Assembly: GCA_902805755.1 (NCBI GenBank)
Contig: CADCUA010000514.1
Coordinates: 1-13,117 of the forward strand
DNA: 13,117 nt
From: an uncultured Lysobacter sp.
GTDB lineage: Bacteria; Pseudomonadota; Gammaproteobacteria; Xanthomonadales; Xanthomonadaceae
Reading direction: 5' to 3'
Shown here: one piece after another, positions 6,986 to 13,117 of the stretch
How positions within the stretch are numbered: the stretch's first letter is position 1
Layout: each line of letters starts with the position of its first letter
Program-made: the position numbers and the translations under genes
Notes under the pieces: generated by a model
Told to the model about the DNA's origin: nothing
The model's database searches: none
Seen by the model: only the letters and a program-made list of their open reading frames with translations

Positions 6986-6988
6986 GCC

Positions 6989-8728
6989 GTGGCTCGCATC
7001 CCTGACGCCTTTATCGATGATTTGCTCGCCCGCAGTGATCTGGTCGAGATCATCGGCGCGCGCGTGCCACTCAAGCGCCAGGGCAAGGAATATTCCGCGC
7101 GCTGCCCGTTCCACGACGAGCGCTCGCCGAGCTTCACGGTCTCGCCGGTCAAGCAGTTCTATCACTGCTTCGGCTGCGGCGCGCACGGCACGGCGATCAG
7201 CTTCCTGATGAATTACGACCGGCTGGAATTTCTCGATGCGATCGAGGAACTGGCCAAGCGCATCGGCGTTGAAGTCCCGCGCGATACGCACCAGCGCAAC
7301 GCGAACCCCGAAAGCCTGGACCTATACAACGCCGTCGACGCGGCGGCGAAGTTCTTCCAGAAGCAGCTCGCCGGCAGTGCGAAGGCGCAGGCCTACCTGG
7401 AGCGACGCGGCATCGGCGCGGAGGCGCGGCAGAAGTTCATGATCGGCTACGCGCCGGACGGCTTCACCGCACTGCGCGACGCGCTCGGCACCGACCCGCG
7501 CCGACTGCAGTTGCTCGAGCGCGCCGGCCTGTTTTCGAAGAACGAATCCGGCCGCGTCTACGACAAGTTCCGCGACCGCGTGATCTTTCCGATCTTCGAC
7601 CGCCGCGGCCGCGCGATCGCGTTCGGCGGACGCGTGCTCGAAAAGGATGCGAGCCCGAAATACCTCAACTCGCCCGAGACCCCGCTGTTCCACAAGGGCC
7701 GCGAGCTGTACGGCCTGTGGCAGGTGCGCCAGGCCCACAACCACATCGGCCGGCTGATCGTGGTCGAGGGTTACATGGACGTGGTCGCGCTGTTCGAACA
7801 CGGCTTCGACACCGCGGTGGCGACGCTTGGCACCGCGACGACGCCCGAGCATGCGGAGATGTTGTTCCGCAACGCGCCGGACGTGTACTTCTGTTTCGAT
7901 GGCGACCGCGCCGGCCGCGCGGCGGCATGGAAGGCGGTGGAGTCGGTGCTGCCGCGCATGAAGGACGGACGGCAGGCGTTTTTCCTGTTCCTGCCCGAGG
8001 GCGAGGATCCGGATTCGGTCGTGCGCCGCGACGGCGCCCCGGCATTCGAAGCGTTCCTGCGCGCGGCCACGCCGCTGTCGCAGTTCTTCTTCGATTCGCT
8101 GAGCGTGGACGTGAACCTCGCCACGCTCGAAGGCAAGGGGCGGCTGGCCGAGCGCGCCAAACCGCTGCTCGCACAGATTCCCGACGGTGCGTTCGCCGAC
8201 CTCATGCAGCAACGGCTGACCGAACTGACCGGCGTAGGCGCGCGCGCCGCGCCGCCGCAGACCCATGTTCCGGCGCAACGTGCGCACAACACGCGCGGGG
8301 GCGTGCCTGCGCCCAAGCGCAGCCTGGTACGCGGCGCGATCGCGCTGCTGCTGCAACAGCCCGGGCTCGCGCTGGAACTGCAGCCGCCCTATCGCTTCGC
8401 CGCCCTGCAGCAACCCGGCGTGCCGCTGCTGCTGGACCTGCTGCAGGTAGTGATCGAGCGACCCGATATCGGCACCGGCGCGCTGGTGGAGCATTTCGAA
8501 GGCCGCGACGACCACGTTGCTTTGCAAAAGCTCGCATCGCAGTCGCTTCCCGGCGATGCGCTGAAGTGGCGGCAGGAGTTTCTTGACGTGGTCACCCAGC
8601 TTGAGCGCCTGACGCGGCAGCAGCGCGTGGATGAGCTGCATGTGCGCATCAGCGAGTGCGGCATGTCAGGCCTGAGCGATGAGGAAAAGGCCGAGCTGCG
8701 ATTGCTGCAGTCCAGCCCGCGCGCTTGA
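6989..8728 (+). CDS. dnaG: DNA primase
   Basis: DnaG primase, 579 residues, close to the E. coli length. It makes the RNA primers for lagging-strand and initiation synthesis and works with the DnaB helicase. Domains in order: the CHC2 zinc finger with C39-P-F-H42 and H-C60-F-G-C63; the RNA polymerase core with Y-D-K-F-R-D-R-V-I-F-P-I (191-202) and A-F-G-G-R-V-L (211-217); the Toprim part with V-V-E-G-Y-M-D-V (258-265, acid E260) and F-D-G-D-R-A-G (303-309, acids D304 and D306); a proline/arginine-rich linker at about 418-445; and the C-terminal DnaB-binding helical domain. The start is GTG, with AGGAG 11 bases upstream, and gives the conserved M-A-R-I-P-x-x-F-I-D-D-L-L. It is the last gene of the rpsU-yqeY-GNAT-dnaG series, preceded by the short frame at 6866. 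rpoD does not follow; a convergent GGDEF gene does. Confidence 0.98.
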   Translation: MARIPDAFIDDLLARSDLVEIIGARVPLKRQGKEYSARCPFHDERSPSFTVSPVKQFYHCFGCGAHGTAISFLMNYDRLEFLDAIEELAKRIGVEVPRDTHQRNANPESLDLYNAVDAAAKFFQKQLAGSAKAQAYLERRGIGAEARQKFMIGYAPDGFTALRDALGTDPRRLQLLERAGLFSKNESGRVYDKFRDRVIFPIFDRRGRAIAFGGRVLEKDASPKYLNSPETPLFHKGRELYGLWQVRQAHNHIGRLIVVEGYMDVVALFEHGFDTAVATLGTATTPEHAEMLFRNAPDVYFCFDGDRAGRAAAWKAVESVLPRMKDGRQAFFLFLPEGEDPDSVVRRDGAPAFEAFLRAATPLSQFFFDSLSVDVNLATLEGKGRLAERAKPLLAQIPDGAFADLMQQRLTELTGVGARAAPPQTHVPAQRAHNTRGGVPAPKRSLVRGAIALLLQQPGLALELQPPYRFAALQQPGVPLLLDLLQVVIERPDIGTGALVEHFEGRDDHVALQKLASQSLPGDALKWRQEFLDVVTQLERLTRQQRVDELHVRISECGMSGLSDEEKAELRLLQSSPRA

Positions 8729-8749
8729 GAACGGCAACGACCGGGCCAC

Positions 8750-8766
8750 TTACGCTGCCTGCGTAA
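8750..8766. repeat. Inverted repeat between dnaG and the GGDEF gene
   Basis: TTACGC (8750-8755) and GCGTAA (8761-8766) are perfect arms around a 5-base loop, 22 bases past the dnaG stop. No T-run follows on either strand, so it is at best a weak terminator hairpin for dnaG. A 10-base palindrome GATGCGCATC lies further on at 8822-8831. The rest of this 149-base convergent spacer shows nothing else. Confidence 0.35.
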
Positions 8767-8877
8767 TGCCATGGCACGCGTTACCAAACGACGCGCCTGC
8801 CCCGGACGCATCGGCGCCTGAGATGCGCATCGTTGCACCAGTTCATTGAAGCGACGTAGTCGCCAAACCCTCTGCGC

Positions 8878-10005
8878 TCAAACGGCGACCACGCGATTGC
8901 GCCCGCCACTCTTGGCCGCATACAACGCACCGTCCGCACGACCGAGAAGCCCGGCCACCGGCTCACCCGGGCAATGCTGGGCAATGCCGGCCGAGAACGT
9001 CACCGTCAACGGGCCGGCGCCGGTTTCGAACGCGTGTGTGGCGACGCAGGCGCGGATGCGCTGCAGGCACTGCGCCGCGCCCTCGATCCCGGTGTGCGGC
9101 AACACCAGCAGGAATTCTTCGCCACCGTAGCGGCCGAACGCGTAATCGCTGTCGGGCCGGGCGATGACGTCGAGCTCGCGTGCACGCTGGCGCACGAAAT
9201 CGCAGAAGCCCTTGAGGATTTCGTCGCCGACGTGGTGGCCGTAACCGTCGTTGAACCGCTTGAAATGATCGAGGTCGATGATCGCGACGCAGAACGGCGT
9301 TTTGAAGCGCTCCGCGCGCGCCTCCTCCTGCTCCAGCGCCTGCAGCAGGTGGCGGCGGTTGTGCGCGCCGGTGAGCTCATCGCGCTCGGACAGCTCCTTG
9401 ACGCGAACGAGTGCGTCCTTCAACGCGTCCTTGCGCTCGGCGAGCTTGGTGCGCAGGCTCGCGAAATAGCCGCCGATGAAAGACAGCCAGACCGTCATCA
9501 TCACCAGCGCCACCAGCCGCAGCAGTTCCAGGCGAAATGCGGGCGTATCCAGCGGTCGGTCGCGGAATTCGAACACCATCAGGCCGATATAGCTGCCGAT
9601 CGCGACCGCAGCCAATCGCAGGAACTCGCGCGTGCTCAGCGCGAACAGGCCGAAGAAGAACATCGCGACGAACAGCATCAGCATGACACTGCGCGCTTCG
9701 CTGGCCATGTAATGGATGGTGACGAGCGCCAGCGCCTGCGCGACCAGGATCTGCGGCACAAGCAGCGACGGGTCGCGGAAGCGCCGGCTGACGCCACTCC
9801 GGATGACGACGAAGAACAGCAGGTTGACCAGCACCGCTGCGCCGCACAGTACGAGCAGCCCGCGATAACCGAACGCCGTCCAGCCCGACTCCACGGCAAG
9901 CAATCCCGGCGCCAAGAACATCAGATAGCTCCCGAGCCCCATGAGCTGGCGCAGCAAGCGCAGCCGGGTGGAACGGTCGGTGGAAAGGAGCCAATCGAAT
10001 GCCAT
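8878..10005 (-). CDS. Membrane-anchored GGDEF-domain diguanylate cyclase
   Basis: Predicted diguanylate cyclase, 375 residues, making cyclic di-GMP from two GTP at the inner membrane. The N-terminal half has about six hydrophobic segments (roughly 24-40, 48-68, 81-99, 106-123, 129-146, 160-182), resembling a membrane sensor without a large periplasmic loop. A charged helix (about 184-207) links to the GGDEF domain, which begins at E-R-D-E-L-T-G-A-H-N-R-R (207-218). D-L-D-H-F-K-R-F-N-D (244-253) holds the metal aspartate, G-H-x-x-G-D follows (256-261), and the active signature is G-G-E-E-F (294-298). A candidate inhibitory R-E-L-D (276-279) is present, but a segment of about 9 residues, containing P-D-S-D, separates it from the signature compared with the usual close spacing. 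C-terminal A-D-x-A-L-Y-x-A-K is intact. It is convergent with dnaG. The stimulus is unknown. Confidence 0.93.
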   Translation of the reverse strand: MAFDWLLSTDRSTRLRLLRQLMGLGSYLMFLAPGLLAVESGWTAFGYRGLLVLCGAAVLVNLLFFVVIRSGVSRRFRDPSLLVPQILVAQALALVTIHYMASEARSVMLMLFVAMFFFGLFALSTREFLRLAAVAIGSYIGLMVFEFRDRPLDTPAFRLELLRLVALVMMTVWLSFIGGYFASLRTKLAERKDALKDALVRVKELSERDELTGAHNRRHLLQALEQEEARAERFKTPFCVAIIDLDHFKRFNDGYGHHVGDEILKGFCDFVRQRARELDVIARPDSDYAFGRYGGEEFLLVLPHTGIEGAAQCLQRIRACVATHAFETGAGPLTVTFSAGIAQHCPGEPVAGLLGRADGALYAAKSGGRNRVVAV

Positions 10006-10371
10006 GAAGGAACGATACGACGCCCGCGAATTCGGTTTCCGGCGCCGCGGTCACCGAATCCGGGTCGCGCCCGGCGTGTGGCGCGCGGGTTTCAGGATGT
10101 GCAGCATGCGGCAGAGACCGAGTCGCTACCCTGCCAGGCCGCTGGCGCTGGCTCGGTACATAGCGAGGCGGCGCCGATGGTGTACGCCTACCGGCAGCGG
10201 TCCTTTATGGCCGGACTATCACGCTACAAAGATCGACGCCAACGCCAGCAGGCACGGGATGCAGGAGCATTCGTGAGGCACTGCGCCACCGGGTACCGCG
10301 AGCGCTTTACCGACTCGTGCTGCCCACGCCATGCAGGCGGGCCAGCGCGGGCCGTCGTCCGAAGACCGAGC
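10006..10371. other. Intergenic region without a supported gene (366 bases)
   Basis: This spacer lies between the GGDEF start and the amidohydrolase stop, both on the minus strand. Open frames crossing it are GC-driven shadows; the longest are out of phase with the flanking genes, arginine-rich, and match no family I know. No tRNA cloverleaf, T-run terminator or convincing promoter was found. Inside it is a 7-base inverted repeat at 10030-10059. It presumably carries the control region of the GGDEF gene. Confidence 0.5.
10030..10059. repeat. Inverted repeat upstream of the GGDEF gene
   Basis: ATTCGGT (10030-10036) and ACCGAAT (10053-10059) are perfect 7-base arms with a 16-base centre containing the palindrome GGCGCC (10041-10046). 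It lies 25 bases before the start codon of the diguanylate cyclase on that gene's strand. It could be an operator or a leader hairpin, or chance. No T-run follows. Confidence 0.35.
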
Positions 10372-11661
10372 TCAGCGCGTCGCGCGCGCGTCCTTCACGA
10401 CCACGCCGCCCTTGATCACCACCGGCACGTCCTCCAGCACACGCACGTCCTGCGTCGGGTCGCCCGGCACTGCCATGAGGTCGGCCAGGCGCCCCGCCTC
10501 GATCGTGCCCACGTCCTCACGTGCCAGCGCCTGCGCGGCGTTGAGCGTAGCGCTCTGGATCGCCTGCAGCGGCGTCATGCCGTAACGCACCATCACTGCG
10601 AACTGCCGCCCGTTCTGCCCGTGCGGGTACACGCCCGCGTCGGTGCCATAGACCATCTTCGCGCCGGCTGCGTGCGCGCGCTTGAAGCCCTGGCGCTGCA
10701 CCTCGGCAATCTCGCGGTCCTTGCGCAGGTTGTCCTCGAGCACGCCGTTCTTCTTGCCCTCGGCCTGCGTGTACTCGGTGTTGTAGATGTCCATCGACAG
10801 CCAAGTGCCCTGCTGCTTCGCAAGGCGGATGCCCTCCTCGTCGATCAGCGAGGCGTGCTCGATCGTGTCGATGCCGGCTCGGATCGCATCCTTGATGCCG
10901 GCCGCGCCATGCGCATGCGCCGCCACCGTCATCCCCATCATGTGCGCGTCGTCGGCGACCGCTTTCATTTCCGCCAGGCTCATCTGCTGCTGGCCGGGCT
11001 CGGTGTTGCGCGAGAACACGCCGCCGGTCGCGCAGATCTTGATCACCTGCGCGCCGTACTTGCGCAGCGTGCGCACCGAACGCCGCGCCTGCTCCGGGCT
11101 GTCGGCATTGAACGGGCTTTTCTCGTCCATTGAAGGCGGGAAATAGGTCGAATCGCAGTGCCCGCCCGTCGCGCCGAACGAATGCCCGGCCGTGACCACG
11201 CGCGGCCCGACTACCTTGCCCTCGTCGATCGCCTGCCGCAGGCCGACATCGTTCCACGCATCGGCGCCGACGTTGCGCACCGTCGTGAAGCCGGCCATCA
11301 ACGTCTTCTGCGCGTTCGGCACGGCGAGCATCGACCAGAAGCGATCGCTGAACTGCAGCCCGGTGTAACCGCCGTAGCTGGGGTCGCTGTCCAGGTGCAC
11401 ATGCATGTCGATCAGGCCCGGCAGCAGCGTCATCCCCGGCAGCTCGATGCGCCGCGCATCAGCCGGCGCTGCGTCGCCAACACGGCCCAGCGTGACGATG
11501 CGGCCGTCGCGCACGACGAGCTGCGGGCGATCGACCATGCGGCCGCTGCGCACATCGAGCATGCGTTCGGCGGTGATGACCAGCGTGGCGTCGGCCGCTG
11601 CGGCCGGCAAGGCAAAGGACGCAAGCATCAGGCTCAGGGCAGTAAAAGGCACATGTCGCAT
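10372..11661 (-). CDS. Exported metal-dependent amidohydrolase (prolidase/imidazolonepropionase-like)
   Basis: Secreted amidohydrolase-superfamily enzyme, 429 residues. A signal peptide is visible: R-H near the start, hydrophobic core about 6-19, A-A-A at 21-23 before cleavage, so a periplasmic location is expected. After a beta-sandwich strand region with R-M-V-D-R-P-Q-L-V-V-R-D-G, the TIM barrel shows the binuclear metal site: L-I-D-M-H-V-H (83-89; H87, H89), the likely carboxylated lysine K208 in V-I-K-I-C, H249 in A-A-H-A-H-G, H269 in I-E-H-A and D341 in Y-G-T-D-A-G. This pattern fits the Xaa-Pro dipeptidase/amidohydrolase group (hydrolysis of N-acyl or prolyl dipeptides); the substrate is unproven. 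The frame is open upstream to 12003, but the ATG at 11661 has GGAG 7 bases before it and gives the signal peptide. It stands alone, with long spacers on both sides. Confidence 0.92.
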   Translation of the reverse strand: MRHVPFTALSLMLASFALPAAAADATLVITAERMLDVRSGRMVDRPQLVVRDGRIVTLGRVGDAAPADARRIELPGMTLLPGLIDMHVHLDSDPSYGGYTGLQFSDRFWSMLAVPNAQKTLMAGFTTVRNVGADAWNDVGLRQAIDEGKVVGPRVVTAGHSFGATGGHCDSTYFPPSMDEKSPFNADSPEQARRSVRTLRKYGAQVIKICATGGVFSRNTEPGQQQMSLAEMKAVADDAHMMGMTVAAHAHGAAGIKDAIRAGIDTIEHASLIDEEGIRLAKQQGTWLSMDIYNTEYTQAEGKKNGVLEDNLRKDREIAEVQRQGFKRAHAAGAKMVYGTDAGVYPHGQNGRQFAVMVRYGMTPLQAIQSATLNAAQALAREDVGTIEAGRLADLMAVPGDPTQDVRVLEDVPVVIKGGVVVKDARATR

Positions 11662-11668
11662 CGGGCGT

Positions 11669-11672
11669 CTCC
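11669..11672 (-). promoter_or_regulatory. Ribosome-binding site of the amidohydrolase gene
   Basis: Read on the minus strand, GGAG lies seven bases before the ATG at 11661. It decides the start, since the same frame stays open for more than 300 bases further upstream. Confidence 0.6.
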
Positions 11673-11814
11673 AAGTCGATGCGGGCCAGCATACGCACGC
11701 GCAACTCAAGCGGCGATGCAGGGCCTGCTGGCTCGCGCTCGAATGCTTGATCCGCGGCCCGCATGCGCCGCAAGTCTTGCTATCGGACCAGGTCCAGCGG
11801 TGCGGCACGCCAGC

Positions 11815-11838
11815 GTTGGCGTTGGCGTTGGCGTTGGC
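11815..11838. repeat. Tandem hexamer repeat, four copies of GTTGGC
   Basis: Four perfect head-to-tail copies of GTTGGC occupy 24 bases, about 155 bases upstream of the amidohydrolase start. A unit of six keeps any reading frame. Such arrays are prone to copy-number change by slippage, so the count may vary between strains. Confidence 0.85.
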
Positions 11839-12019
11839 AGCATCGCTACTGGCATTAGTGTGTCCGTATGTCTGGACGTTGGTTGGTGATGGTGCTGTCT
11901 CCAACACGCGGCGCAAAGCCTGCAGCGCGGCAGAATGGAACACGTCGCACAGGCGCCACCCGCAAGCGCCGAGTGCTCCCGACACAACGAAGGCGGCGTA
12001 CACACCAGCGCGTCGACGA

Positions 12020-12033
12020 AGCGCTGCAGCGCT
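12020..12033. repeat. Perfect 14-base palindrome
   Basis: AGCGCTGCAGCGCT reads the same on both strands. It lies in the spacer between the ChaN-like gene and the amidohydrolase, 113 bases past the former's stop codon. It could be an operator for a dimeric regulator or the core of a hairpin. No T-run follows, and GC-rich DNA makes such palindromes less rare. Confidence 0.55.
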
Positions 12034-12145
12034 GGCGATTCCGACGGCTCGGGCCGGTCGAAATCATTGCGGCTGCGATGAAGCTGCGGGAGCGCAATCC
12101 GACCATGCGCGCCGCTTCGGTCACCGGCGTGCACAGTGCCAACAG

Positions 12146-13036
12146 CTACCACCGCGCGGGAAGCTCGGGCCGCTCTATCGCAGTCGCGCCGGCGACCGGC
12201 GCCACGAGACGCGCGAGAGTGAAGCGCGGCAGGACGACGTGATAGGTGTATGCACCGCGTGCCGCGCCACTAGAAGCCGGCGCGGCGCGGACAGCCAGCG
12301 TGCGGCAGCGGGGTTCGCCATATGGACAGCCCCAGTATTCGCCCCGCTTTGCATCGATACGCACCGATACCGGCGACAGGTCGCGCAACCACGAGCCCGC
12401 CGGCTGCGCCATCGCGGCCGGTGCATAGGAAGGACGCTCCAGCATCGCGTGCACATTGCCCGCAAGCATCACCAGCCGGCCGTTCGCCAGCGCCGCATGG
12501 GCCGCGCGTATGGTCCTCGCCATCGCGCGATCGCGGGCGTTGCGGTCGCCCGGATCGCCGGGCGCGTCATACGCCAACAAGGCCACATCGCGGCTCTGCG
12601 CACGTAGTCGACGCATGGCCTCGATCAGATCCAGCATGTCCTCGCTGCGTCGACCGTCGTGCTGGTCGTCCGGAACCTGCCACCACGAGCGCGACCGCAG
12701 TGCGGCCTGCGGCGTCGCTCCGCCGTCGGACGCCATGAAGGCGCCCAGTGCAGCATGCTCGTCATGCGGCATTTCCAGTGCGAGCACGACAGGTCCTCGC
12801 GCCGCCCAGTGCGTTACCAACGCTTCGACAAGATCAGGGATTTCGCGTGTCGCGTGCGTCTCACCCAGCAGTACCAGCCGGCGATCTCCCACGTGTTCGA
12901 TGATCGCCTGCGCCGCGCCCCTGTCGACGCTGGCGGCCTGCGCGGCGGGCTGACGCGCGGTGACGGCCGCGGCCAAGCCGGCCAGCAGCACTGCAATCGC
13001 GACAACCACGCGCCGCCTTCTGGAATTTTTCTGCAT
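12146..13036 (-). CDS. Exported ChaN/erythromycin-esterase-like (EreA-ChaN fold) protein
   Basis: Hypothetical exported protein, 296 residues. The N-terminus has K-N-S-R-R-R-R followed by a hydrophobic core (about 10-26) and A-A-Q-A before a likely cleavage near residue 34, so it is periplasmic or membrane-attached. The mature part resembles the EreA/ChaN/TraB-type fold: V-L-L-G-E-T-H (55-61) with E59 and H61, E65 in R-E-I-P, L-A-L-E-M-P (86-91) with E88, a N-A-R-D-R-A-M helix (166-172), and A-G-N-V-H-A (192-197) with H196. In these families the conserved Glu/His set lies at an active or haem-binding site. Whether this one binds haem, hydrolyses a substrate or does neither cannot be told. The C-terminal part has two cysteines (C237, C244) near each other. 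A modest AGGGA lies about 10 bases before the ATG. No operon partner is evident downstream. Confidence 0.75.
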   Translation of the reverse strand: MQKNSRRRRVVVAIAVLLAGLAAAVTARQPAAQAASVDRGAAQAIIEHVGDRRLVLLGETHATREIPDLVEALVTHWAARGPVVLALEMPHDEHAALGAFMASDGGATPQAALRSRSWWQVPDDQHDGRRSEDMLDLIEAMRRLRAQSRDVALLAYDAPGDPGDRNARDRAMARTIRAAHAALANGRLVMLAGNVHAMLERPSYAPAAMAQPAGSWLRDLSPVSVRIDAKRGEYWGCPYGEPRCRTLAVRAAPASSGAARGAYTYHVVLPRFTLARLVAPVAGATAIERPELPARW

Positions 13037-13088
13037 GCCTGCTTCCCTGCCGGATGAGACTTCGACTTGGGGACAGCTGAAGCGGCAC

Positions 13089-13117
13089 TCAAGCCAGCGG
13101 CTGCAACTCGAACGGCG
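13089..13117 (-). CDS. Possible C-terminal end of a gene cut by the window edge
   Basis: On the minus strand the last bases read P-F-E-L-Q-P-L-A followed by TGA (13089-13091). That is a plausible protein end, lying 52 bases upstream of the ChaN-like start on the same strand. Eight residues are too few to identify a family, and chance cannot be ruled out. Confidence 0.28.

Larger units (their letters stand above)
11662..12145. other. Large spacer without a supported gene (484 bases)
   Basis: This region separates the ChaN-like gene from the amidohydrolase. Several overlapping frames are open on both strands but none has a recognisable protein. The plus-strand frame from 11868 runs to 12242 into the ChaN-like gene. 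Around 12058-12150 of it reads like a helix-turn-helix (A-A-A-M-K-L-R-E-R-N-P-T-M-R-A-A-S), which may be chance. The minus-strand frames are arginine- or cysteine-rich and look like shadows. It also holds a four-copy hexamer repeat and a perfect 14-base palindrome, reported separately. It may be decayed coding DNA or a long control region for the amidohydrolase. Confidence 0.45.

Noticed and set aside
7322..8641. Long minus-strand open frame (439 codons) opposite dnaG.
   Set aside because: It is a mirror of dnaG codon bias. The translation is rich in histidine, arginine and glutamine without any motif.
10330..10371. GGCC-rich symmetry after the amidohydrolase stop as a terminator.
   Set aside because: Short self-complementary GGCC units are common in this composition, and no T-run is present.
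8974..11133. Very long plus-strand open frame (719 codons) across the GGDEF gene, spacer and amidohydrolase.
   Set aside because: It is antisense to two genes with complete catalytic motifs. Its length comes from the scarcity of stop codons in GC-rich DNA.
11868..12242. Plus-strand 124-codon frame with a helix-turn-helix-like stretch.
   Set aside because: It overlaps the C-terminus of the ChaN-like gene on the other strand, has no visible ribosome-binding site, and the HTH resemblance is weak. Kept only as a finding about the spacer.

Overview
The window reads as chromosomal DNA from a high-G+C gammaproteobacterium, most likely of the order Xanthomonadales (Lysobacter/Xanthomonas relatives). 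I infer this from the GC-rich third codon positions, the tsaD-folB-folK order facing away from rpsU, the rpsU-yqeY-GNAT-dnaG order, and a PTR1-like pteridine reductase beside a MidA-family methyltransferase. No transposase, integrase, CRISPR array, tRNA or rRNA was found. The taxonomic call is from memory of gene order, not from a search.

Left part (1-2526): a compact minus-strand group, probably one operon, reads midA-like methyltransferase -> small cysteine-containing lipoprotein -> VanZ-like membrane protein. The methyltransferase is divergent from a plus-strand pteridine reductase (2527-3267).

Centre-left (3445-5291): a minus-strand operon, tsaD -> folB -> shortened folK-like gene, joins the universal t6A tRNA modification enzyme to two pterin/folate steps. 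With the convergent pteridine reductase, three pterin-related genes lie within 1.7 kb.

Centre (5385-8728): the macromolecular-synthesis group. rpsU (ribosomal protein bS21) has a visible sigma70-type promoter and a strong hairpin/T-run after it. It is followed by yqeY, a GNAT acetyltransferase and dnaG primase. The usual third member, rpoD, does not follow dnaG here. A 39-codon open frame with its own Shine-Dalgarno sits in the GNAT-dnaG gap. It is in phase with dnaG and repeats dnaG's first 11 codons at 9 of 11 residues. It contains the dnaG ribosome-binding site, which lies in one of two mutually exclusive hairpins. This is the most original signal in the window.

Right part (8878-13117): three minus-strand genes with wide spacers: a six-TM GGDEF diguanylate cyclase with an insertion ahead of its GGEEF signature, an exported metal-dependent amidohydrolase, and an exported ChaN/erythromycin-esterase-like protein. 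The spacers of 366 and 484 bases hold no gene I can defend. The larger one holds a four-copy hexamer repeat and a perfect 14-base palindrome. A possible C-terminal end of another minus-strand gene touches the right edge.
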